Below are positions 47,941 to 59,701 of a stretch of DNA of 64,000 bases, one piece after another. Made by a program: the position numbers and the translations under genes. The notes below the pieces were generated by a model. It worked only from the letters and a program-made list of their open reading frames with translations, did not search any database and was not told where the DNA came from. Positions within the stretch are counted from its first letter, which is position 1, and each line of letters starts with the position of its first letter. This DNA is from Halovibrio salipaludis (GTDB lineage: Bacteria > Pseudomonadota > Gammaproteobacteria > Pseudomonadales > Oleiphilaceae): assembly GCF_002286965.1 (NCBI RefSeq), contig NZ_NSKD01000002.1, forward strand, positions 62,001-126,000, in the 5' to 3' direction.

Positions 47941-50097
47941 ATGCTCAACGAGGACACCAAGGCTGAGATCCAGGCAGCCTATCGGGCCGTGCTGGCCGGC
48001 AAGGACCTGCGGGCGCGCTACGGCCAGCGGCTGATGATCGCCGAAATCGCCCGCTACCTCGGTGAGATCACGGAAAACGACGGCCAGCGAACGTCTGCCC
48101 ACAAGGCCTGTGTTCTGGAAGCCGGGACCGGCACAGGCAAGACCCTCGCCTATCTGCTGGCGGCCATCCCGGTGGCGCGGCAGCTGGGCAAGCAGCTGGT
48201 GGTCTCCACTGCCACGGTAGCACTCCAGGATCAGATCGTGAACAAGGACCTGCCGGATCTGAAGGCCCATTCAGGGCTGGATGTGAGCTGGTCCCTGGCG
48301 AAGGGGCGTGGCCGCTATCTGTGCCTGTCCAAGGTGGAGCAGCGCCTGCATGGCCACGGTAACCAGGACAGCGACACCATTCCGCTGTTCATGCTCCAGG
48401 AGGAACCGGGTGAACCGGCGGAGACCCGCGCCTTCCACGAAAAGCTTTTCTCCAGCTACGCGGCCCGCGAGTGGGACGGCGACCGTGACCACTGGCCGGA
48501 CCACATTCCGGATGACATCTGGCAGGGCGTGACCACGGACCACCGCCAGTGCACCAACCGCCGCTGCAGCTACTTCGACAGCTGTCCCTTTTTCTCAGCG
48601 CGTGCGGAGCTGGAACATGCGGACGTGATCGTGGCCAACCACGACCTGGTGCTGGCGGATCTGGCCCTGGGCGGCGGTGCCATACTGCCGAAGCCAGAGG
48701 ACACCATCTACGTGATGGACGAAGCCCACCACCTGCCGGATAAGGCCCTGAACCACTTTGCCGCCTCCCTGGGGCTGGAGGGGACTCGCCAGTGGCTGCG
48801 CAGTCTGAGCCAGGCCCTGGCCCAGCTGCTGCCGCACCTGCCAGCGGACGCCGAGGCCGCCAGGACGGTCCAGAAGCTGACGGATCTGGCGCGGGAAATT
48901 GACCCGATGCTGGCGGACGTCCATGAATGGCTGGAAGAAAACACGCCCTGGGAAGGGGGCGAAGACGGTGGCAACAGCCAGTACCGTTTCCCGGGGGCAC
49001 GGCTGCCGGACGAGTTGAGCACCCGGGTGACCGCACTGCAGCAGCAACAGGTTCAGCTGACGCGGCGTCTGGACCAGCTGGCCGACTTTCTGGACGAAGG
49101 TATGGATGAACGCCGGGAAGGCGATATTGACCGCGAGACCGCCGAAGCCTGGTACCCCGTGGTCGGCCAGTTCCATGCCCGGGCAGAGGATCAGTTGCGG
49201 CTGTGGCAGGCTTGGTCCGAGGCGGTGCCGGAAGCCGAGGAGGGCGAGGACAGCACGCGTACGCCCGCGCCGGCGCGGTGGCTCAACCGTCGAGGTGGCG
49301 AGAATGGCGACATCACGCTCTACAGCAGCCCGGTGCTGGCGGATAATGTCCTGTTCAGCCGGCTCTGGAGCCGGTGTTTCGGTGCCATCCTGACCTCCGC
49401 CACTCTCACGGCGCTTGGCCGCTTCGACCGCCTCAGCATGCGTGCCGGCTTGCCGGCGGACAGCCGCTGCCTGGTGATTCCCTCGAACTTCCGTTATCAG
49501 GAGAACGCCACCGTCGAGGTGCCGGCCTCAAGCATGGAACCCGGCGATCCGGCCAGCTACGCGGAGCGGCTGGTTGATCGTCTGCCCGGGGTGCTTGAAG
49601 GGGACACGGCGGCGCTGGTCCTGTTCACCGCGCGTCGGGACATGCAGAGGGTGCGTGACATGCTGCCGGAGACCTGGCGGGACTGCGTCATCACACAGGA
49701 TGACCACACCCGGGCGGAGGTCCTGGACCGCCATCGCCAGCGTGTGGACAACGGCCAGACCTCAATCCTCTTCGGGGTTGCGAGTTTCGCGGAAGGGATT
49801 GATCTGCCGGGAACCTATCTGGAGCACGTGGTCATCACGCGACTGCCGTTCTCGGTGCCGGATGATCCGATTGAGGCCAGTCTGGCTGAATGGATTGAGG
49901 AAAGGGGCGGCAACCCCTTCATGGAGATCAGCGTGCCGGACGCCTCGATAAGGCTGGTGCAGGCCGCCGGGCGGCTGCTGCGCAGTGAGTCCGACACCGG
50001 TCGTGTGACGATCCTGGACCGTCGCATCGTCTCCCGGCGTTACGGCAGCATGCTGTTGGATGCGCTGCCGCCGTTCCGCCGTGTGATTGCCGCCTGA
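47941..50097 (+). CDS. dinG: ATP-dependent DNA helicase DinG
   Basis: XPD-like 5'-3' helicase that unwinds R-loops, D-loops and forks. 718 residues (E. coli 716). Walker A EAGTGTGKTLAYL, DEAH box DEAHH, and an iron-sulfur cluster domain with Cys128, 204, 209 and 215; the last three intervals (5 and 6) are the same as in E. coli DinG. The C-terminal motif VQAAGRLLRSESDTG is motif VI. The ribosome binding site AGGAG lies close before ATG. No LexA box of the CTGT-N8-ACAG type was seen in the 67-bp gap upstream. Confidence 0.95.
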   Translation: MLNEDTKAEIQAAYRAVLAGKDLRARYGQRLMIAEIARYLGEITENDGQRTSAHKACVLEAGTGTGKTLAYLLAAIPVARQLGKQLVVSTATVALQDQIVNKDLPDLKAHSGLDVSWSLAKGRGRYLCLSKVEQRLHGHGNQDSDTIPLFMLQEEPGEPAETRAFHEKLFSSYAAREWDGDRDHWPDHIPDDIWQGVTTDHRQCTNRRCSYFDSCPFFSARAELEHADVIVANHDLVLADLALGGGAILPKPEDTIYVMDEAHHLPDKALNHFAASLGLEGTRQWLRSLSQALAQLLPHLPADAEAARTVQKLTDLAREIDPMLADVHEWLEENTPWEGGEDGGNSQYRFPGARLPDELSTRVTALQQQQVQLTRRLDQLADFLDEGMDERREGDIDRETAEAWYPVVGQFHARAEDQLRLWQAWSEAVPEAEEGEDSTRTPAPARWLNRRGGENGDITLYSSPVLADNVLFSRLWSRCFGAILTSATLTALGRFDRLSMRAGLPADSRCLVIPSNFRYQENATVEVPASSMEPGDPASYAERLVDRLPGVLEGDTAALVLFTARRDMQRVRDMLPETWRDCVITQDDHTRAEVLDRHRQRVDNGQTSILFGVASFAEGIDLPGTYLEHVVITRLPFSVPDDPIEASLAEWIEERGGNPFMEISVPDASIRLVQAAGRLLRSESDTGRVTILDRRIVSRRYGSMLLDALPPFRRVIAA

Positions 50098-50104
50098 GCC
50101 GCCC

Positions 50105-51694
50105 TCAGTCCTTCTGGCGGGCGGGGTGCGGCTCGTGGCTGATCAGGCCCTGCTGGCGGGCCATGGCGTAGGCCGCCTTGGGACCCGTCCAGAGTGATGG
50201 CAACAGGATGAGTGATACCGGAATCGCGGTGATCACGATGAACTGTTGCAGCGCACTGATCTGGCCCTCGCCCATGTACAGCAGGATTGCCGCCATCAGT
50301 GCCATGGCCACGCCCCAGAAGACACGTACCGCACGGTTCGGCTCGTCATGGCCGGTGCCCACCACGGAGATCGCGTAGCTCATGGAATCCCCGGTGGTCG
50401 CCACAAAGATGGTGGTCAGCAGCAGGATCGCCAGTGCCATCAGCATGCCGCCCGGCAGCGCCTGGGCAACGGTCAGGGTGGCCACATCGAACTGGAAGTT
50501 CTGAAGCGGCTCGGCCAGGTCGATCACCTCCTGCATCTGGTAGAAGATGCCGGAGCCGCCCAGCAGGGTAAACCAGACGGTGGTGGCGACCGGCGCCATA
50601 ACGGCGACTGCCAGGATCATCTCGCGGATGGTGCGGCCACGGGAGATGCGGGCCACGAAGATCGCCATCAGCGGCCCATAGCCGATGAACCAGGCAAAGA
50701 AGAACACCGTCCACCATTTCATCCACCACGCGGGGGCGGTTTCCGAGGTCATGGTACCCATGCGGAAGAACGAGGAGATGTATTCACCGAAGCCCTGTGT
50801 GTAGGCGTTGGTGAGGAAAAGCGTGGGGCCAAAGATGAAGATGACCGCCGCGATGGCCAGCGCCAGCATCACATTGAACCGGCTCAGCAGCTGGATGCCC
50901 TTGTGGATGCCGGTGACCGCCGAGGTCACATAGACCGCGCCCAGCGCGATGACGATCATCAGCTGGGTGGAATAGCGGTCCTGAATGCCGAAAAGCACTT
51001 CGAAGCCATAGCTGACCTGGGTGGCAAGGAAGCCGATGGGGCCCACGGTGCCGGCGACCACGGCCACCACGCAGCAGGCGTCCACCACGCCGCCGATCCA
51101 GCCGCTCATCAGGCGCTGGCCGAAGACCGGATAGAGCAGGGTGCGGGGCCGCAGCGGGTGCCCGAGATCATAGTGGTTGTGCGCCAGGATGATCGCGGTC
51201 AGTGAGCCGAGGATGGCCCAGGCCAGAAAGCCCCAGTGCATGAAGGATTGGGCCAGGGCGCCGGCGACGGCTTCGGGGGTGCCTGCCTCGGTGTTGAACG
51301 CGGGAGGGGTGACCACGAAGTGATAGACCGGTTCACCGGCGGCAAAGAACACGCCGCCGCCGGCCAGCAGGGTGCACATGATCATGGAAAGCCAGCGGAA
51401 GGTGCTGATTTCCGGGGTGGTACGGTTCCCCACAAGGGCGCCGGCGGCGGGCGAAATGGCCACACCCAGGGCAATGAAGAAGGTTGCCAGCAGCAGCAGC
51501 TGGAAGTACGAGCCCAGGCCCGCCGCTGTCGCGGTGAACCATTCACCGATGCTGTCGGAGACGAGCCCGATGTCGTACAGGGAGAAAAGGATGAAGAGAA
51601 CAATGAACCCGGCGCTGAGGCCGAGAACCACGGGATCACCAAGCCGTCGGTGATCGCTGGGCGATGTGCCCGGAGTCTGTTCGGATGGAGTCAT
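50105..51694 (-). CDS. BCCT-family osmolyte transporter
   Basis: 529-residue secondary transporter of the betaine/carnitine/choline family with twelve hydrophobic helices. The family signature WWMKWWTVFFFAWFIGYGP and ARISRGRTIREM (TM8 and the following loop) is intact. The TM3-equivalent motif before GEPVYHF reads LLAGGGVFFAAG rather than the GMGIG of glycine-betaine carriers, so the substrate may not be betaine. Its upstream region holds a terminator, four phased octamers and a CRP site, and a MalT-like regulator gene lies directly behind, suggesting substrate-specific control rather than plain osmotic control. Confidence 0.9.
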   Translation of the reverse strand: MTPSEQTPGTSPSDHRRLGDPVVLGLSAGFIVLFILFSLYDIGLVSDSIGEWFTATAAGLGSYFQLLLLATFFIALGVAISPAAGALVGNRTTPEISTFRWLSMIMCTLLAGGGVFFAAGEPVYHFVVTPPAFNTEAGTPEAVAGALAQSFMHWGFLAWAILGSLTAIILAHNHYDLGHPLRPRTLLYPVFGQRLMSGWIGGVVDACCVVAVVAGTVGPIGFLATQVSYGFEVLFGIQDRYSTQLMIVIALGAVYVTSAVTGIHKGIQLLSRFNVMLALAIAAVIFIFGPTLFLTNAYTQGFGEYISSFFRMGTMTSETAPAWWMKWWTVFFFAWFIGYGPLMAIFVARISRGRTIREMILAVAVMAPVATTVWFTLLGGSGIFYQMQEVIDLAEPLQNFQFDVATLTVAQALPGGMLMALAILLLTTIFVATTGDSMSYAISVVGTGHDEPNRAVRVFWGVAMALMAAILLYMGEGQISALQQFIVITAIPVSLILLPSLWTGPKAAYAMARQQGLISHEPHPARQKD

Positions 51695-51779
51695 GGGAGC
51701 CTCACGGCCATAAAAAGTGAAGCGCGCGATGATGACAGCTTGTTACAGGAAATCAATGGTTGACTGTCTGGATGGGCAG

Positions 51780-51811
51780 AAAAAAGCCACCAGGGAAAAC
51801 CGCTGGTGGCT
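51780..51811 (-). terminator. Terminator or attenuator upstream of the BCCT gene
   Basis: On the minus strand AGCCACCAG and CTGGTGGCT form a perfect 9-bp stem (51785-51793 with 51803-51811) around a 9-nt loop, followed by six Ts. It may end the luxR-type transcript. If the BCCT promoter lies further upstream at the phased repeats, it would instead be a leader attenuator, 86 bp before the BCCT ATG. Confidence 0.85.
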
Positions 51812-51890
51812 GAACAAGGAGTTACGTGAGGAGAAATCCGAAAGGCCTGAAATCGAATTCCTGTTGACTCTTCTCACGGTGCCCAATGTA

Positions 51891-51952
51891 GGGCGTAAGG
51901 GGGCGTAGAGGGATCGTCCAAAGGGCGTAAAAGGGGAGGAAAAAGGGCGTAA
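51891..51952. promoter_or_regulatory. Four phased GGGCGTA(A/G) repeats
   Basis: GGGCGTAA at 51891, GGGCGTAG at 51901, GGGCGTAA at 51923 and 51945: spacings of 10, 22 and 22 bp, about one and two helical turns, all in the same orientation (TTACGCCC on the BCCT coding strand). A GGGGAGGA similar to a MalT box lies between the last two. Such phasing is typical of cooperative activator sites; the adjacent MalT-like regulator is the obvious candidate. Confidence 0.6.
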
Positions 51953-51963
51953 GGCGCTCAAAG

Positions 51964-51979
51964 TGTGAATTGAATCACA
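51964..51979. promoter_or_regulatory. Perfect CRP/Vfr binding site
   Basis: TGTGA-ATTGAA-TCACA matches the CRP consensus at all ten specific positions, with A/T-rich flanks (AAG before, TTTTT after) as in strong sites. It lies 15 bp after the luxR-type stop codon and just upstream, in the BCCT direction, of the phased repeats. Confidence 0.75.
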
Positions 51980-51994
51980 TTTTTGGGGGCCTGG

Positions 51995-55852
<3,858 letters not shown>

Positions 55853-55859
55853 GTGGGGG

Positions 55860-56588
55860 TCACTCAGCGCTGGAACTGGCGATCATGTTGCCGGAATGCA
55901 GACCACATTCCTTCTTGGTGGCTTCTTCCCACCACCAGCGGCCCTCGCGTTCGTGCTGGCCCGGGAGTATCGGCCGGGTGCAGGGCTCACAGCCAATGCT
56001 CACAAAGCCACGGTCGTGCAGCTCGTTATAGGGTACTTCCATGGCACGGATGTAGTCCCAGACATCCTTTGAGGACCAGTTGGCCATGGGATTGAACTTC
56101 ACCAGCGGCCCATTACGCCCCTCGAAGGCCGTATCCTGCTGGACCACGGGCACATCGTTGCGGGTATCGGGGCTCTGGTCCTTGCGCTGTCCGGTGATCC
56201 ACGCATCGAGGCCCGACAGCTTGCGCCGCAGCGGTTCGACCTTGCGGATGCCGCAGCACTCCTCGTGGCCGTCCTCGTAGAAGCTGAACAGGCCCTTGCT
56301 GTTGACCAGGTCCTGGACCGCCTGCGCGTCCGGGAACAGGATCTCCAGGTCGAGATCGTACGCCTGCCGCACCTTTTCCACGAACCGGTAGGTTTCCGGG
56401 TGCAGGCGGCCGGTGTCCAGGGTAAAGACACTGAAGGGCTTTTTAAGGCTGTGGGCCATGGCGATCAGGGCCACGTCCTCGGCGCCGCTGAAGGAGATCG
56501 CGATGTGGTCGAACTGCTCCAGTGCGGTTTTGATGATTTTCCGGGGCGAGGCGTCCGCCAGCTCGCTGTTGAGACTGTCGATGTCCAT
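55860..56588 (-). CDS. cysH: Assimilatory APS/PAPS reductase (Fe-S type)
   Basis: Reduces activated sulfate to sulfite with thioredoxin. 242 residues from ATG 56588 (a TTG three bases earlier is the alternative). PAPS-reductase fold with [11 protein letters not shown]-loop and [11 protein letters not shown]. Four cysteines, Cys111-Cys112 (EECCGIRK) and Cys200/Cys203 (GCEPC), would bind a [4Fe-4S] cluster; the catalytic Cys228 is in KKECGLHSG. The cluster cysteines indicate the APS-using type rather than the E. coli PAPS enzyme. Adjacent to its presumed regulator cysB. Confidence 0.93.
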   Translation of the reverse strand: MDIDSLNSELADASPRKIIKTALEQFDHIAISFSGAEDVALIAMAHSLKKPFSVFTLDTGRLHPETYRFVEKVRQAYDLDLEILFPDAQAVQDLVNSKGLFSFYEDGHEECCGIRKVEPLRRKLSGLDAWITGQRKDQSPDTRNDVPVVQQDTAFEGRNGPLVKFNPMANWSSKDVWDYIRAMEVPYNELHDRGFVSIGCEPCTRPILPGQHEREGRWWWEEATKKECGLHSGNMIASSSAE

Positions 56589-56738
56589 CAATGGGATTCC
56601 GTGATCGGCGGTGAATTCATCACTCTCAATTCTAACATCCGGGACGCGTTATTACCCGTGCATTCGGTTCAGGCTTTATTTATGATGACGCTCCCAAAAA
56701 GACAATACTGGCAAGGGCACAGGGTAAAAGGAGGCGTC

Positions 56739-57347
56739 GTGGAGCTGGCCTGTCTGGATCTGGAAGGGGTTCTGATCCCGGAAATATGGATTGCGTTTGC
56801 CGAGAAAACCGGGATACCGGAACTCAAGGCCACGACGCGGGACGTGCCGGACTATGACCAGTTGATGCAGCAGCGGCTGGCGCTGCTGGACCAGCATGGC
56901 TACGGCCTTCCGGAGATCCGGGAAGTCATTGGTGAGCTGGAGCCCCTTCCCGGCGCCCGTGAATTCCTGGACTGGCTGCGCCGCAATTTCCAGGTTGTGA
57001 TCCTCTCCGATACCTTCTACGAATTCGCCATGCCCCTGATGGAGAAGCTCAGCTACCCGACGCTGCTCTGCCACCGGCTGAGCGTGGGCGAAGACGGCAC
57101 CATTCTGGACTACCATCTGCGCCAGCCGGACCCCAAGCGCCAGGCCGTGCGCGCCTTCCAGCTTCTCAACATGAGGTGCATCGCAACCGGCGACTCCTAC
57201 AACGACACCACCATGCTGGCCCAGGCTGAAGCCGGTATCCTGTTCCACGCGCCCGAGAACGTCATCCGCGAGTTTCCCCAGTTTCCGGCCGTGCATGACT
57301 ATGAAACCCTCAGGCAGGCCTTCCTCAACGCCAGCCAGGCCCTGTAG
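56739..57347 (+). CDS. thrH: Phosphoserine phosphatase / homoserine phosphotransferase ThrH
   Basis: HAD-fold enzyme that dephosphorylates phosphoserine and can move the phosphate to homoserine. 202 residues from GTG 56739, just after a strong AGGAGG (56729-56734). Motif I CLDLEGVLIPE with the nucleophilic Asp, motif II LSDTFYEFA, lysine in PDPKRQAV and motif IV ATGDSYNDTTML. Length and sequence match Pseudomonas ThrH. It ends inside a perfect palindrome shared with the convergent pabB gene. Confidence 0.93.
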   Translation: MELACLDLEGVLIPEIWIAFAEKTGIPELKATTRDVPDYDQLMQQRLALLDQHGYGLPEIREVIGELEPLPGAREFLDWLRRNFQVVILSDTFYEFAMPLMEKLSYPTLLCHRLSVGEDGTILDYHLRQPDPKRQAVRAFQLLNMRCIATGDSYNDTTMLAQAEAGILFHAPENVIREFPQFPAVHDYETLRQAFLNASQAL

Positions 57348-57369
57348 GAGCGCGCAAGCGCGCTCCTAC
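57344..57369. repeat. REP-like palindrome at the thrH/pabB junction
   Basis: GTAGGAGCGCGC-AA-GCGCGCTCCTAC, perfect 12-bp arms with a 2-base centre. It closely resembles the GTAGGAGCG core of Pseudomonas REP elements. The TAG in the left arm is the thrH stop and the CTA in the right arm is the pabB stop, so both genes end within it. Confidence 0.85.
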
Positions 57370-58673
57370 GTCATCGCTTCAAGCACGTCCATGAACAGCC
57401 GTATCTTGGTAATCGACTCCTGATATTCCGCCTCGGGCTCTGAGTCCGCCACGATGCCACCCCCACCGAAACAGGTGATCTCCCCGTCACGGCATTCCAG
57501 GGTCCGGATCGCGATGGTGCTGTCGAAGCCGTTGCATGGCGTCCAGTGGAAGAAACTGCCGCAGTAGACGCCGCGGGGCTCCTCCTCCAGTTCCCGGATG
57601 ACCTCCATGGCGCGGCGTTTCGGGGCACCGGTGATGGACCCGCCGGGGAAGGCGTTCAGCAGCAGATCCAGGGGAGACAGGCCGGGCGCCAGCTCCCCGG
57701 TGATGCAGGAGACCAGGTGGTGCACATTGGCGAAGGTTTCCAGGGCGAAAAGCGGTTCGGCCCGGACTGAGCCAATGCGGCAGCAGCGGCCCAGGTCATT
57801 GCGCAGAAGGTCCACGATCATCAGGTTCTCGGCCCTGTCCTTGGGGCTTTTCAGGAGCGCATCCGCCAGCTTCCGGTCCTCCTCGGGGGTGCTGCCACGC
57901 GCACGGGTGCCCTTGATGGGACGGGTCTCCACCTGGCCCCGTTGCACCCTCAGGAACCGTTCCGGGGAGAGACTCAGGATGCGGTTGACGCCGGTGTCGA
58001 AGTAGGCCGAGCAGGGGCCGGGGTTGGCCCTGTGGAGTGCCTGGAAGGCGTGGATGGGGTGGCCCTCATAGTGTGCCCGAAACGGTTGGGCGTAGTTGAC
58101 CTGGTAGACGTCCCCGGCGTGGATATAGTCATGGATCCGCCGGATGCGCTCCATGTAGTCCGCGCGGGACTGGAGCGCTGCAAACCCCGATGTCAGGTGG
58201 AAACGGGCTTTCTGCGTGGGGCGGTGTGCACCGGTGAGCGCGTTCAGGCGCCCGTGGATGTATTGCCGGCGCCCTGGTGGGCAGTCCTGGTGGATGCGCA
58301 GCTCCAGTGCGCCGGTTTCCGGGCGATACAGGATCAGCCAGTCGTACTCGTTGACCTGGATGAGCGGGCTCGGCGAGGGCCTGCGCGTTGGCAGTTCCAT
58401 TTCCCCGTCGCCATAGCTCACGAATCCCAGCTTCAGTGGCAGCCAGCCGTAGCCATCGTCGGGCGCACGTCGAGCCCGCTGGCTGAGCCCGGCGGTGTGG
58501 TCGGCGCACCGGTAACAGGTCTCACGGAACCGGGGCAGGGCCGTCATGACCCGTATCGGCGCGGGCTCATGCGTTGCGCCGGGCACATCAAACAGGCAGA
58601 AGCCGGGCTCGTCCGCAAGGGACTGTGCCAGCTCCGACCAGCTCAGCTGTGAGAGGACGTGCGTCGATTCCAT
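57366..58673 (-). CDS. pabB: Aminodeoxychorismate synthase component I
   Basis: Converts chorismate and ammonia (from PabA) to 4-amino-4-deoxychorismate for folate. 435 residues from ATG 58673, with GGA about six bases upstream; earlier ATGs at 58694-58697 have no ribosome binding site. The chorismate-binding domain shows ETRPIKGTRARG, with the lysine typical of PabB, NAFPGGSITGAPKRRAMEVI and YCGSFFHWT, and ends FGGGGIVADSEPEAEYQE. No pabA or pabC is adjacent. Confidence 0.93.
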   Translation of the reverse strand: MESTHVLSQLSWSELAQSLADEPGFCLFDVPGATHEPAPIRVMTALPRFRETCYRCADHTAGLSQRARRAPDDGYGWLPLKLGFVSYGDGEMELPTRRPSPSPLIQVNEYDWLILYRPETGALELRIHQDCPPGRRQYIHGRLNALTGAHRPTQKARFHLTSGFAALQSRADYMERIRRIHDYIHAGDVYQVNYAQPFRAHYEGHPIHAFQALHRANPGPCSAYFDTGVNRILSLSPERFLRVQRGQVETRPIKGTRARGSTPEEDRKLADALLKSPKDRAENLMIVDLLRNDLGRCCRIGSVRAEPLFALETFANVHHLVSCITGELAPGLSPLDLLLNAFPGGSITGAPKRRAMEVIRELEEEPRGVYCGSFFHWTPCNGFDSTIAIRTLECRDGEITCFGGGGIVADSEPEAEYQESITKIRLFMDVLEAMT

Positions 58674-58803
58674 GGCGATTCCAGTGAAAAGCATCACAGT
58701 TTAACCGTTCAATGCTCGGGATGTGACCCCGTGAACGTCGCGTCCGCGGTGCTGTGAGGCACAATTGGGCCGATTGGTACGGCTAACGCCTGGAGGTTAT
58801 ATC

Positions 58804-59457
58804 ATGTTTCGAACGCTGCTCTGTGCTCTCATCATCTGTGCCCTGGTTCCCACCGCTGCGCTGGGCCAGGAGGGCGGAGAGGCCCTGGAGGAGAAGGGAG
58901 CCAAGGAAATGGCGTTTGGCCAGCTTTCGGAAAAGCAGCAGAAGCTGGTTGTCGGAATGCTTAAAAAGCTCTTCAAGGAAGGCAAGGTCAAGGCTCAGGA
59001 AAGCATCCGGGAGGATGGGAGTTTTGTGCCCTATGGCTACGTCTCGAACCATCAGGGCGAAGGCCAGTTCCTGCATATCAACCCGGAGCAGAAGATGCAG
59101 GCTGAAGTGGCGGCCCATGCCGTCCAGAAGACGATCATCACCAACGCGCTCCGGGGTAATCTGGCGGCCAGTGGTCTCTTCATGACCATGGCGCTGCCGG
59201 AGGGAGTCAAGGAGAAAACCCAGAAGCAGCTGAAGGAATCCATCAAGGGGGACCGCGGTATCGATGACGTGCGGTTCCTGATGGTTGAGCTGCAGCATCT
59301 CGGCGGCCTTGGTCTGCTCATGTCCGTGCCTTACTGGCAGAACAGTGAGGACGAATGGGTCTTCGGGGAGCCCGTGTCCCAGCAGATCAAGCCGGAACTC
59401 CAGATGGCGGTCAAGCAGATGATGCGCAAGGCGGCCCAGCAGCAGAGCAATGGGTAA
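58804..59457 (+). CDS. Exported protein of unknown function
   Basis: 217 residues. Excellent ribosome binding site GGAGG seven bases before ATG 58804. Signal peptide LLCALIICALVPTAALG, cut before QEGG. The mature part is helical and Lys/Gln-rich (LSEKQQKLVVGMLKKLFKEG), followed by SFVPYGYVSNHQGEGQFLHI, which looks like a beta unit, and a Met-rich C-terminus. No family recognised. It is divergent from pabB and ended by its own terminator, so it is monocistronic. Confidence 0.75.
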   Translation: MFRTLLCALIICALVPTAALGQEGGEALEEKGAKEMAFGQLSEKQQKLVVGMLKKLFKEGKVKAQESIREDGSFVPYGYVSNHQGEGQFLHINPEQKMQAEVAAHAVQKTIITNALRGNLAASGLFMTMALPEGVKEKTQKQLKESIKGDRGIDDVRFLMVELQHLGGLGLLMSVPYWQNSEDEWVFGEPVSQQIKPELQMAVKQMMRKAAQQQSNG

Positions 59458-59492
59458 ACAGTCCTTTCCGGAATACGATCAGGTCAGTATGG

Positions 59493-59516
59493 CGGCCACC
59501 CTCGGGTGGCCGTTTT
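59493..59516 (+). terminator. Terminator after the exported protein gene
   Basis: CGGCCACC (59493-59500), loop CTCG and GGTGGCCG (59505-59512) with a TTTTCGTT tail. Located 35 bases after the stop codon. Confidence 0.88.
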
Positions 59517-59541
59517 CGTTAAATATCTGACCGAATGTTAA

Positions 59542-59634
59542 TAGAATCACAATTCAGGCCTTCCTCCTGCCATTGGTCATCACCTGTGAACCTGTTCACT
59601 CTATGATCCGATTGTCTGACCTAGAATCACAATT
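59542..59634. repeat. Direct repeat TAGAATCACAATT, two copies 80 bp apart
   Basis: Identical 13-bp copies start at 59542 and 59622. Each is preceded by TCTGACC, directly in the second copy and nine bases away in the first. The second copy contains the proposed -10 element of the downstream gene; the first may be a decoy, a second promoter or a regulator site. Confidence 0.7.
59585..59627 (+). promoter_or_regulatory. CRP-dependent class II promoter
   Basis: TGTGA-ACCTGT-TCACT (59585-59600) matches 9 of 10 CRP consensus bases; within it GTGAAC-CT-GTTCAC is a perfect palindrome. TAGAAT (59622-59627) fits as -10 element. With a start at about 59634, the CRP site is centred at -41.5, the textbook class II position, and no -35 hexamer is needed. 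Confidence 0.55.
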
Positions 59635-59657
59635 GCCCGGTCAGAAATGACCGGCAA
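59633..59657 (+). promoter_or_regulatory. 5'-terminal mRNA stem-loop
   Basis: TTGCCCGGTCA (59633-59643), loop GAAA, TGACCGGCAA (59648-59657): a 10-bp stem with one bulged C and a GNRA-like loop. It begins where the predicted transcript starts and lacks a T tract, so it looks like a protective 5' hairpin rather than a terminator. Confidence 0.6.
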
Positions 59658-59701
59658 TAAAAATAAACGAAGCAATCAAAGAATCTCTAAGGAGAACAAT
59701 C

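Noticed and set aside
51717-51908. Small 63-codon plus-strand frame in the BCCT control region
   Set aside because: It covers the terminator hairpin and one of the phased repeats, has no ribosome binding site, and reads like non-coding sequence.
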